From NCBI GenBank assembly GCA_903924445.1, contig CAIYBQ010000056.1, positions 1 through 7,997 on the forward strand: a stretch of 7,997 nucleotides of DNA, given 5' to 3'. Shown here in pieces: positions 1-6,548 of the stretch. This DNA comes from an uncultured Armatimonadota bacterium (GTDB taxonomy: Bacteria > Armatimonadota > Armatimonadia > Armatimonadales > Armatimonadaceae). The position numbers and the translations under genes are program-made. The notes below the pieces were generated by a model that made no database searches, was not told the DNA's origin, and saw only the letters and a list, made by a program, of their open reading frames with translations. Position 1 is the stretch's first letter, and each line of letters starts with the position of its first letter.

Positions 1-960
1 AGCAATCTGGGTACCCAGCGGGTATTGCGAGAAGTCGATGATGATATCGTAGCGCTCTCCCGGAACCATGTACAGGCGGCGCATCGTGACCGGTGATTCG
101 AGAAGTCCGCCATCGGATGCAATGACTTGGAACGGGGCATTGTTGCTGAGATAGAACTCGTAGTGACGTCCCTGGCTAGCAACGAGCAGGCGGAAGCGGT
201 ACTTGCGTGCAGCTACATTGAAGTACGGCTGGATCTTGCCATTCACGACAAACAGGTTCCCTGCCTGGCCTTTGTCCTCGAGCTGGTCGAAGAAGAGGGA
301 GCCATCGGTGTTCAGGATGTAGTCGGAGAACGCAAGAGGGACATCGTATTGGCCACTTGGCAGGCGTAGCGCCGTCGGGCTTGGATCGTTCTCATTGTCT
401 GAATCGAATGCATCAAACTGCTGAACCATACCCGCAAGGCCTTGGTAGACATTTCCAGCGGTGTGGTCTGCGACGTGGTCGTGGTACCAGAGGGTGCTGC
501 CCCAGTAGGAAGCGTCATTTGCGATTGGGAGAATGTTTGGGATGAGGTAATCCCTTGATTGTCCTGGGAGGATGTAGTCGAGTGGCCAACCATCATCAAC
601 TGGCGCTTGCCAGCCACCGTGGTGGTGAAGAACCGTCTTGACGATTCCAAAGCCGGTGTAGTTTGGGTTGAGGTTGTTGACACGGCGGATAACGGTGCTC
701 TGCCCTAGGCGGTGCACAATCAGTGGGCCTGGGAAAGTACCGTTGTAGGTCCACATCAGCGTTGGTGGAATATCGGGGTGGAACTGGTGATAAGCTTCCT
801 TCTCTTCCAGTACCACTAGGTTAGGTTGGCCAAAAGAGTACATACGCGTCTCCAGTGGCGCACCCAAGATTCCTTGAGATGGGGCGAGGCGCTGAGGGAT
901 CGGCAGCGGCTCCACGAAAGGTCGAACGGCGTTGACCGTCCTCTTCTTTAGTCTAAACAT
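1..960 (-). CDS. Multicopper oxidase, CotA/bilirubin-oxidase-like (MCO-A), C-terminus cut by window edge
   Basis: This is a partial gene: 320 codons are visible from ATG at 960, and the reading frame runs off the left edge without a stop. Multicopper oxidases couple one-electron oxidation of a substrate to four-electron reduction of O2 to water. Visible are the first two copper-ligand motifs, H112-H-H114 (in LHHHGGW) and H160-D-H162 (in WYHDH), plus cupredoxin-type stretches such as WTYNGTFPGP. The third and fourth motifs (HPxHxH and HCHxxxHxxxxM) should lie beyond the edge. It is roughly two-thirds identical by eye to the complete oxidase at 4995-6479. The start is firm: an in-frame TGA lies six codons upstream, and an AGGA stands 10 nt before the ATG (plus-strand TCCT 971-974). 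The N-terminus is basic but has no hydrophobic segment, so no signal peptide is seen. The substrate is unknown. It is transcribed divergently from the lipoprotein genes. Confidence 0.92.
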   Translation of the reverse strand, partial: MFRLKKRTVNAVRPFVEPLPIPQRLAPSQGILGAPLETRMYSFGQPNLVVLEEKEAYHQFHPDIPPTLMWTYNGTFPGPLIVHRLGQSTVIRRVNNLNPNYTGFGIVKTVLHHHGGWQAPVDDGWPLDYILPGQSRDYLIPNILPIANDASYWGSTLWYHDHVADHTAGNVYQGLAGMVQQFDAFDSDNENDPSPTALRLPSGQYDVPLAFSDYILNTDGSLFFDQLEDKGQAGNLFVVNGKIQPYFNVAARKYRFRLLVASQGRHYEFYLSNNAPFQVIASDGGLLESPVTMRRLYMVPGERYDIIIDFSQYPLGTQIA

Positions 961-1136
961 TTCATCTATATCCTGTCATCTTCATGGTCAACCTACTGGT
1001 CCCGCAGCGGTCGACTCATTTGCGTAACAGGGTCATCTTGGGGGGGCTTACGTTCCATTACAACGACGATACGTTAACGGTTTCCTGATGGAAATACGGG
1101 GATTTTGCATGCCAGCAAAGCGGAATCAATGTCGTG

Positions 1137-1173
1137 TAAGCACCATCAACAAAATGGTTTGCTTAAGTTTTTC
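1137..1173 (+). terminator. Terminator- or attenuator-like hairpin with T-run in the lipoprotein leader region
   Basis: The arms TAAGCA (1137-1142) and TGCTTA (1160-1165) pair, as do CCAT (1143-1146) and ATGG (1154-1157). There is a 2-nt bulge and a 7-nt loop. On the plus strand the stem is followed by AAG and then a run of T (1168-1172). No plus-strand gene ends just upstream, so it could be a leader attenuator for the lipoprotein operon, the end of a small RNA, or chance. The stem is only moderately strong. Confidence 0.3.
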
Positions 1174-1236
1174 GAATACTTCACTTTGGTGTTTATAGGG
1201 ATGACTTAGATCTCTGTTAGGTCAGTGGACATCCAT

Positions 1237-1250
1237 GAATCAGTGGATTC
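1237..1250. promoter_or_regulatory. Short inverted repeat and overlapping direct repeat, possible operator
   Basis: GAATC (1237-1241) and GATTC (1246-1250) form an inverted repeat with a 4-nt spacer. It overlaps the second of two copies of TCAGTGGA (1222-1229 and 1240-1247), which are 18 nt apart, close to two helical turns. It lies about 105 nt before the lipoprotein start, a reasonable place for a regulator to bind. The arms are short, so chance is possible. Confidence 0.22.
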
Positions 1251-1341
1251 TGTACATTATTCACAATGGCTTCATGATGCTTTGTTAGAGTAGTCCATGC
1301 CTCCAACACAAGTCTTTGCCGTTGGAGATTGCCGATGCATC

Positions 1342-1350
1342 GGAAGGAAG
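1342..1350 (+). promoter_or_regulatory. Ribosome binding site fixing the lipoprotein start at 1354
   Basis: The purine-rich GGAAGGAAG contains AGGA five nt before ATG 1354. An in-frame ATG at 1297 has no comparable site, and starting there would place a 19-residue Cys-rich leader ahead of a normal lipoprotein signal. This supports 1354 as the true start. Confidence 0.7.
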
Positions 1351-1353
1351 AAC

Positions 1354-2562
1354 ATGTTGATCAAAACCACCAAAAGGCTTATGTCATCCGTTACGTTGGT
1401 CGTCTCACTGTCCTTGTTAGTCCCTGTTGTCAGTACTGTGACTTTAGGTTGTGGGGGCAGCAAAGCGGCATCATCTGCGACGAGACTCGCCACGATCAAG
1501 CTGATGGTGGAGTGGCCAGACCGCCAAGTATCCCGCCTCATTCCATACGCATCCGAGAGTATCAAAGTTACGGTTACGAACAGGTCTGGATTTGTGAAGT
1601 CCCTGGTCTTAGTGCGGCCAACAGCCACCTTACTGATGGGAGATCTTCCGCCCGGTGAGCTGCAGGTTCAAGCGGTGGCGTACCCAACTGCGAATCCAGT
1701 GGATGATGTCGCACAGGCATCCGCAACGCAGATGGTAACTGCCACTGCCGATCAGACATTTCAGTTGGCTTTGATGCTGACATCCACTGTCGATCACGTT
1801 GTCATTGCTTCAAATGTTTCGAGCATGCGCCGTGGTGAAGAAACGACGATGTCGGTTTCCGCATTCGATAGTGCCAACAGACTTGTTCTAACAAACCCTG
1901 CCACATGGCAATGGACGACATCTGATGCTGGAGTTCTCTCTTTGGGAGCTGCGACCCAGTCCATTTCTGTAGTGGCATCCGCAAAAGGGAAGGCTTCCAT
2001 ACAGGCACTGGAAAGTGAATCTGGGAAAGTGGCATCTCAAGTCATCGATGTACTCAGCCCCCTCCCACAGCTCGTCTTGACGGGACCTGAAACGGAGCGT
2101 CTTGTGGGACAAGAGTCTGTGCTTACTTGGACATCCACCGATGCAGCATCGGTTGTGGCAAGCAACTTCGGAGCAACCACAACCGCTGGAAATGCCGCTG
2201 TGACACCAACGTCAACGACGATTTACACGCTGAAACTGGCTAATGACCAACTCGAGATGATCGAAAAGTCGATTACCGTGCGGGTGGCTGCGGTTGGTGT
2301 CACAGTTGTTCCTGCGACGGCTGTTGTCGACATTGGTAAGAGTATCCAACTGGATACAACGGTGAGTGGTGCCGTTGACACCGCTGTGCAGTGGAGTGTT
2401 GTTCAAGCGGGTGGTGGAAAGGTTTCCGCCACAGGTCTTTACACCGCGCCGCTAACACAAGGGACATTTCGTGTGAAGGCAGTCAGTGTGACTGATCCAT
2501 CGAAGAGTGCTTACTGCGATGTACGTGTGCGAGCTGCCGGCGGCAGCATTGTAATCAACTAG
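1354..2562 (+). CDS. Ig-like (Big_2-type) repeat lipoprotein
   Basis: The product is a predicted exported, lipid-anchored protein of 402 residues with no enzymatic motif. Residues 1-33 form a lipoprotein signal: Lys/Arg-rich start, hydrophobic 12-31, and lipobox T-L-G-C33 followed by GGS. Residues about 46-145 form a module around EWP and RLIPYAS, with RPT, LPPGEL and a STVD end. An Ig-like segment follows (about 146-234, with WQWTTSD and a GKASIQA strand). A second comes at about 238-311 (LTWTSTDA, then TPTSTTIYTLK). A Big_2-like domain at about 315-393 carries SATGLYTAP and SVTDPSKSA. The first 230 residues match the N-terminal half of the next gene, at about 40 percent by eye. It lies 15 nt upstream of that gene, almost certainly in one transcript. 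It could be a structural or substrate-binding partner of the peroxidase; that is inference. The start was chosen for the AGGA site and intact signal peptide. Confidence 0.85.
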   Translation: MLIKTTKRLMSSVTLVVSLSLLVPVVSTVTLGCGGSKAASSATRLATIKLMVEWPDRQVSRLIPYASESIKVTVTNRSGFVKSLVLVRPTATLLMGDLPPGELQVQAVAYPTANPVDDVAQASATQMVTATADQTFQLALMLTSTVDHVVIASNVSSMRRGEETTMSVSAFDSANRLVLTNPATWQWTTSDAGVLSLGAATQSISVVASAKGKASIQALESESGKVASQVIDVLSPLPQLVLTGPETERLVGQESVLTWTSTDAASVVASNFGATTTAGNAAVTPTSTTIYTLKLANDQLEMIEKSITVRVAAVGVTVVPATAVVDIGKSIQLDTTVSGAVDTAVQWSVVQAGGGKVSATGLYTAPLTQGTFRVKAVSVTDPSKSAYCDVRVRAAGGSIVIN

Positions 2563-2570
2563 GGAGGTGG
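2561..2570 (+). promoter_or_regulatory. Shine-Dalgarno of the peroxidase gene overlapping the upstream stop codon
   Basis: AGGGAGGTGG begins inside the TAG stop (2560-2562) of the Ig-like lipoprotein gene and precedes ATG 2578. A ribosome finishing the first gene would stand on this site, so the two genes are probably co-transcribed and translationally coupled. Confidence 0.7.
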
Positions 2571-2577
2571 GACTGAA

Positions 2578-4356
2578 ATGAAACGCTCTATTCGTAACCG
2601 TATCCAGAATTATGCGCTCTATGGCTCGATGCTGGTCATCCTGCCTGGGATGGTCGCAGTCAATGGCTGTAGTGGTGCACACCAGCTGTTTAGTGGTGGC
2701 GGTGCCGGGCACAGCCGAAAAGCGGAGGCAGTCGTTCGCATCGTCTGGCCAGTGCGTGAACCTAGTCGCCTGATTCCAGTTGCATCGAATTCCATTCGAA
2801 TCACGATTTCAGGACCGGATGGCTTCTCTGTAACGAAAGTCATCGCACGTCCAGCAACGGATGCGCTTTTCTCGAATCTGCCACCAGGAGAGCTGTCGGT
2901 AACTGCAGCGGCTCATCCTGACTCTCTCGGGCTGACGCTGCCCGCTCAGGCACAGGGTGCACAGACGGTTGTTGCAACGGCAGATGAGCAGTTCCAGCTG
3001 GCGCTAACGCTTGATTCAACAATTGATCGCGTTGAAGTAACGGGTAGTCCCGCTGGGCTGGATGTCGGTACATCTGGGAGCTATTCTGTAACCGCAAAGA
3101 ACGCTGCGGGTCAGGTTGTGCTTACTGCTGCATCCAAGTGGGTCTGGAGTGTCTCGGATGCCAGCCTGGCATCTGTTACACCCAATGGTCTTACTGCGCT
3201 TGTGACAGCCTTGCGTCCGGGAAGCGTCATTGTGTCTGCGCGAGAAGCGGAGTCTGGTAAGGTCATCACGCATGCGCTCGCCGTCAAAGATCCATTTGCG
3301 GCAACACGTGCTGCGTTGAATATCGATCCGGATCACCTGGATAACTACGCATCTCCAACATTTCCTGTGCACTTCGATGCCACAGTTCAAAGAGCCGAGA
3401 ATACGCCGGCTAACAGCCCTGTTACGGATAAGGGAGCGACGCTTGGACGCGTTTTGTTCTTTGACAAACGCCTGAGTTTCAACGATACGGTTGCTTGTGC
3501 ATCCTGTCACGCGCCCGGAAATGGGTTCGTCGATTCCGCACAGTTCAGCCGTGGTTATGACGGAGAGATCACCACTGCGCATGCGATGCGTCTGGCGAAT
3601 ATCCGTTACTACACGGGTGCATCGATGTTCTGGGATAAACGCGCGGTAAGCGTTGAAGCACAGTCGACACAGCCCATCCAGAATGATGTAGAAATGGGAT
3701 TTCAGGCGGCTCACGGTGGGTTTGGTGCGTTGACCGCAAAAATGGACCAGCTCGCGTATTATCCGGAGCTCTTCAAATGGGTTTTTGGAGATGCTGTTAT
3801 CACGGAGGCGCGGGTTCAGCAGGTATTGGCGCAGTTTGAGCGTGCGATGGTGTCGGTCAATAGCAAGTTCGATACAGGGTTTTCGCAGGTCTTCAACCCT
3901 GGCCAGGCAGGTGGTGGTGTCAACCGTCCATTTCCAAACTACACAACGCAGGAGGAGCGTGGGAAAACGCTTTTCCTAACGGCTCCCGCGCAAGGTGGTG
4001 CCGGTTGTGTCACCTGCCATTCGATTCCAACATTTAGCCTTGACCCTCGCTCTCTATCAAACGGGCTGGATGCAGGTGAGACCAAGATTTTCAAGAGTCC
4101 TAGTCTCAAAAGTGTTGGTGTCACTGGTCCGTATATGCACGATGGCCGCTTTGCAACCTTGTTACAGGTTGTTCAGCACTACAATAGTGGTATCCAAAAT
4201 GGACCGGCGTTGGACAATCGTTTGAAAACACCGCAGGGCAATCCTCTGCGTTTGAACCTCACGGTCGCCGATCAGAATGCGTTGGTGGCGTTCCTGATGA
4301 CGTTGACGGACGATGTGTTGAACGTAGATCCGAAGTTTCAGAATCCGTTTAAGTAG
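2578..4356 (+). CDS. Lipoprotein with N-terminal Ig-like module fused to a di-heme cytochrome c peroxidase (MauG/CcpA family)
   Basis: This 592-residue protein is a predicted exported lipoprotein: basic N-terminus (MKRSIRNR), hydrophobic 13-28 and lipobox V-N-G-C31, then a Gly/Ser linker. Residues about 50-237 repeat the RLIPVAS / LPPGEL / STID module and Ig-like segment of the preceding lipoprotein. From about 284 a full CCP_MauG domain follows: LGRVLFFDKRLS, first heme site C307-A-S-C310-H311, W352 in FWDKRA (the family's conserved inter-heme Trp), PIQNDVEMG, second heme site C477-V-T-C480-H481, and PYMHDGRFATL (Y519, M520, H521). Family members reduce H2O2 or oxidise protein or small-molecule partners through the two hemes. 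Which applies here cannot be told. Covalent heme c attachment needs the periplasm or outer surface, consistent with the signal. Typical family proteins have only a short leader, so the roughly 250-residue Ig-like front is the unusual part. A strong ribosome site precedes the ATG. Confidence 0.93.
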   Translation: MKRSIRNRIQNYALYGSMLVILPGMVAVNGCSGAHQLFSGGGAGHSRKAEAVVRIVWPVREPSRLIPVASNSIRITISGPDGFSVTKVIARPATDALFSNLPPGELSVTAAAHPDSLGLTLPAQAQGAQTVVATADEQFQLALTLDSTIDRVEVTGSPAGLDVGTSGSYSVTAKNAAGQVVLTAASKWVWSVSDASLASVTPNGLTALVTALRPGSVIVSAREAESGKVITHALAVKDPFAATRAALNIDPDHLDNYASPTFPVHFDATVQRAENTPANSPVTDKGATLGRVLFFDKRLSFNDTVACASCHAPGNGFVDSAQFSRGYDGEITTAHAMRLANIRYYTGASMFWDKRAVSVEAQSTQPIQNDVEMGFQAAHGGFGALTAKMDQLAYYPELFKWVFGDAVITEARVQQVLAQFERAMVSVNSKFDTGFSQVFNPGQAGGGVNRPFPNYTTQEERGKTLFLTAPAQGGAGCVTCHSIPTFSLDPRSLSNGLDAGETKIFKSPSLKSVGVTGPYMHDGRFATLLQVVQHYNSGIQNGPALDNRLKTPQGNPLRLNLTVADQNALVAFLMTLTDDVLNVDPKFQNPFK

Positions 4357-4369
4357 TCAATCGAACCCG

Positions 4370-4396
4370 AGGTGTGATTTTCATTGAGCATCACCT
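4370..4396. terminator. Possible bidirectional terminator between convergent genes
   Basis: AGG (4370-4372) and TGAT (4375-4378) can pair with ATCA (4390-4393) and CCT (4394-4396), leaving a 2-nt bulge and an 11-nt loop. It sits between the peroxidase stop and the Sco stop and includes the latter. T-rich sequence follows only loosely, so this is a weak candidate. The convergent gap is just 34 nt. Confidence 0.3.
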
Positions 4397-5008
4397 TTGC
4401 TTTGTTGATGAATCACGCCTCCGATAACTCAGGCCATCCACTGTCAGCTCGACCATGTCCCGGATTAACTCCGGCTTTGGAAGCTCTGCATTGATCATCC
4501 GCCAGCGGCCACTGACATTGGAGCCATAGACAAGCTGACTGGCGTGCTTGATGGTGCCATCCCGGCCTTTGGATGGCGTCACAGCCAGACGCAGCTGCTT
4601 CAGGAGCAATGCGAGGTCACCCTTCGAACAAGTCGCCGCGTACCAACCCTTTGGCAAACGATGTAGCGCTGCGTAGCGCTTGATATCGCTCAATCCATCC
4701 CGGTCCAGGTCAAGCGACAAGGAGAGGACAACGATGTCTTTCCCGATACGCTTTCCGAGCTGGCGTGTCACCGTCTTTAGCATCGCCGTCGTACCCGGAC
4801 AAACGCCCGTGCAGCGCGTGTAGAAGAGCTGCACAATGATGCCCTTATCCCCGATGAGCTTGCTCATCCGAGTGGGGCCAAGGTGTGTCTGCAGGGCGAT
4901 ATCAACCAGGCGGTCGATGACCGGTTCGCGGTCATTCAGCTGGGTCGGAGCTGCAAGGTGTTGCAGCTCCGGGCTAATCACGGGAGGCGTATCGTCAGGG
5001 CTGAACAT
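4391..5008 (-). CDS. Sco1/SenC-family copper/thiol protein without membrane anchor
   Basis: A thioredoxin-fold protein of 205 residues. Sco proteins bind copper through a Cys pair and one His and deliver it to, or reduce thiols of, copper oxidases. The key residues are present: C66-T-G-V-C70 in FYTRCTGVCPG and H155 in the TIKHASQLVYG strand. The stretch VLSLSLDLDRDGLSDIKRYA resembles the family's VSVDPERD segment. Family members usually have an N-terminal membrane segment or signal peptide; this one has none. An in-frame TGA lies five codons upstream of ATG 5008, so a missed leader in this frame is excluded. TTG at 5011 is an alternative start and adds one residue. The gene overlaps the end of the multicopper oxidase by 14 nt, implying one transcript and coupled translation. 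The obvious inference is copper loading or thiol maintenance of that oxidase; a thiol-redox role alone is the alternative. Confidence 0.9.
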   Translation of the reverse strand: MFSPDDTPPVISPELQHLAAPTQLNDREPVIDRLVDIALQTHLGPTRMSKLIGDKGIIVQLFYTRCTGVCPGTTAMLKTVTRQLGKRIGKDIVVLSLSLDLDRDGLSDIKRYAALHRLPKGWYAATCSKGDLALLLKQLRLAVTPSKGRDGTIKHASQLVYGSNVSGRWRMINAELPKPELIRDMVELTVDGLSYRRRDSSTKQR

Positions 5009-6479
5009 CAACCCAACCCATCATCGCCAAGTCCTCATGCCCAACATTGTGGCAGTGCACGGTGTAGCGGCCCGTATACCGATGGAACTGGATGAAGAGC
5101 TCGACCGTATCGCCACCCGCGAGGTTGACGATGTCCTTACGGCCACGTTCGACCACGGATGGAGCCCGTCCATTCCGCTTTAGCACCTGATAGTTCTCGA
5201 CGTGAACATGGAATGGGTGATCCCAACCACCAGAGCCATTTGTGACAATCCAGCGCTCCGCAGTACCCAGACGGCAACGGAATAAAGGCACATCCGGGTT
5301 CCAGAAGCGGTCATTTATCATCCAAGCACCCTTGCTGCGGTGGAACTTGATTGTGCGTGTGGCAACGACTTTAGAAAGGTCTGGCGGCGTAATCGTCTGC
5401 AGCTTGGCTGGCAACTGGCTCGGATCTGGCGCATCGCGGTTGATGACAAAGAGCATCATCGGGATAGAAACCCGGCCAATATTCGCCGGCTTGTTACCAT
5501 CCTTTTGGTCGACATCGTTAATGAGCGCGACCTGTGTCCCAAGAGGGAAGCGGCTGAAGTCGACGATGATTTCGTAGCGCTCGCCCGGGACGATGTAGAG
5601 GTTTTTCACTTCGACTGGGGCTTCGAAGAGGCCGCCATCCGATGCGATTACGTGGAACGAAGCTCCATTGCTGAGCTTGAGGCGGAAATGGCGTGCCTGG
5701 GATGCACATAGCACGCGGAAGCGGTACTTGCGGCGGGCAACATTGAGAAATGGCTGGACTTTGCCATTAACGCAGAACAGGTTGCCAACTTGACCAGCAT
5801 CTTCCATTTGGTCAAAGTAGAGAGAGCCATCCCGGTTTAGGATGTAGTCACCCAGCACCAGTGGGATGTCGAATGCGCCACTTGGGAGGCGAAGCGCCAG
5901 CGGGTTGGTGTCATTTTCGTTATCAGAATCGACATCATCGAACTGATTCACCATCCCGGCGAGGCCGTGACAAACATTTCCAGCAGTGTGATCGGCGACG
6001 TGATCGTGGTACCAGACCGTTGATGCCCAGTGTGAGCGGTCATTGTCGGGGACTTGATTTGGGATGAGGTACATCCGCTCCTCACCCGGGTGGATGAAGT
6101 CCATTGGCCAGCCATCGTCATCCGGGCTCTGCCAGCCACCGTGGTTATGCAACACGGTTTCGACGATGCCAAAGCCGCGGTAGTTTGGGTTCAGGTCATT
6201 AATGCGGCGGAAGGCTGCGGGTGTTCCAAGGCGGTGCGCGATGATGGGACCCGGGAAGGTTCCGTTGTAGGTCCACATAAGAGTAGGTGGAAGATCGCGA
6301 TGGAACTGGTGGGTTGCCTCGTGTTCTCTAAGCGTATAGCACTTCGGCGTTCCGTAAGTGAAGTAGCGCGCTGGCAATGCCGGGATGCTTGCCATCGGTG
6401 TTTCTGCGAGCCTAACAGGTATCGGGAGAGCATCCACAAAGGGTTTGAGGCCACCCACCTGCATCGGAGAAGATTTCAT
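4995..6479 (-). CDS. Multicopper oxidase, CotA/bilirubin-oxidase-like (MCO-B), complete
   Basis: A complete 494-residue three-cupredoxin oxidase, close to CotA in length. All four copper motifs are present: H111-N-H113 (LHNHGGW), H158-D-H160 (WYHDH), H421-P-F-H424-V-H426, and H475-C476-H477-N-V-G-H481 ending with M486. C476, H421 and H481 would bind the type 1 copper with M486 axial. The remaining His residues hold the trinuclear cluster that reduces O2 to water. The substrate (phenolic, bilirubin-like, metal ion or other) cannot be read. No signal peptide is seen: residues 1-30 lack a hydrophobic run, and an in-frame TGA about 20 codons upstream, with no start codon between, fixes ATG 6479. 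CotA itself also lacks a signal peptide. An AGGA stands seven nt before the ATG inside a palindrome. The Sco gene overlaps its 3' end. It is the close paralogue of the partial oxidase at the left edge, in the same orientation. Confidence 0.96.
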   Translation of the reverse strand: MKSSPMQVGGLKPFVDALPIPVRLAETPMASIPALPARYFTYGTPKCYTLREHEATHQFHRDLPPTLMWTYNGTFPGPIIAHRLGTPAAFRRINDLNPNYRGFGIVETVLHNHGGWQSPDDDGWPMDFIHPGEERMYLIPNQVPDNDRSHWASTVWYHDHVADHTAGNVCHGLAGMVNQFDDVDSDNENDTNPLALRLPSGAFDIPLVLGDYILNRDGSLYFDQMEDAGQVGNLFCVNGKVQPFLNVARRKYRFRVLCASQARHFRLKLSNGASFHVIASDGGLFEAPVEVKNLYIVPGERYEIIVDFSRFPLGTQVALINDVDQKDGNKPANIGRVSIPMMLFVINRDAPDPSQLPAKLQTITPPDLSKVVATRTIKFHRSKGAWMINDRFWNPDVPLFRCRLGTAERWIVTNGSGGWDHPFHVHVENYQVLKRNGRAPSVVERGRKDIVNLAGGDTVELFIQFHRYTGRYTVHCHNVGHEDLAMMGWVDVQP

Positions 6480-6480
6480 T

Positions 6481-6498
6481 TCAATATCCTGATATTGA
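6481..6498. promoter_or_regulatory. Perfect palindrome covering the MCO-B ribosome binding site
   Basis: TCAATATC (6481-6488) and GATATTGA (6491-6498) are perfect 8-nt inverted arms with a 2-nt centre. On the minus strand the AGGA of MCO-B (plus-strand TCCT 6487-6490) lies across the centre. It could be a DNA operator or an mRNA structure affecting initiation, although a 2-nt loop must open for a hairpin. The arm sequence matches no copper-regulator box I know. Confidence 0.4.
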
Positions 6499-6548
6499 TC
6501 AAACTTAGGACATGAACGTCCAAGGGGAGTGATACCTCAGGACTGTGT

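Larger units (their letters stand above)
961..1353. other. Divergent intergenic region between MCO-A and the lipoprotein pair
   Basis: About 390 bases lie between two divergent starts, and I see no convincing coding sequence. The region should hold promoters for both directions, but no pair of hexamers matches the sigma-70 consensus well enough to call. It contains a run of seven G (1040-1046), a hairpin followed by a T-run (1137-1173), a small CAC-N4-GTG element (1182-1191) and a cluster of short repeats (1222-1250), listed separately where useful. Confidence 0.6.

Noticed and set aside
1297..1353. Longer start for the Ig lipoprotein at ATG 1297
   Set aside because: It would put 19 residues in front of a complete lipoprotein signal peptide and lacks a good ribosome site, whereas 1354 has AGGA five nt upstream.
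3016..3714. 232-codon open frame antisense to the peroxidase gene
   Set aside because: It lies opposite clearly coding sequence for the Ig and first-heme region, and its translation shows no family pattern. It is a shadow of the real gene.
1354..4356. A methanobactin-type MbnP/MbnH pair
   Set aside because: The peroxidase is in the same broad family as MbnH, but the partner lipoprotein lacks MbnP-like Cys-rich metal motifs (one Cys besides the lipobox Cys) and no methanobactin precursor is seen.
2578..4356. RoxA-type rubber oxygenase
   Set aside because: RoxA is also a two-heme protein related to this family, but here the peroxidase core keeps ordinary CCP/MauG spacing and motifs, and nothing points to polyisoprene.
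5009..5011. TTG start for the Sco gene
   Set aside because: It is possible but adds just one residue directly before an ATG; the ATG at 5008 is preferred.
6054..6515. 153-codon plus-strand frame opposite the MCO-B 5' end
   Set aside because: It is antisense to conserved copper-motif sequence and has no recognisable features.
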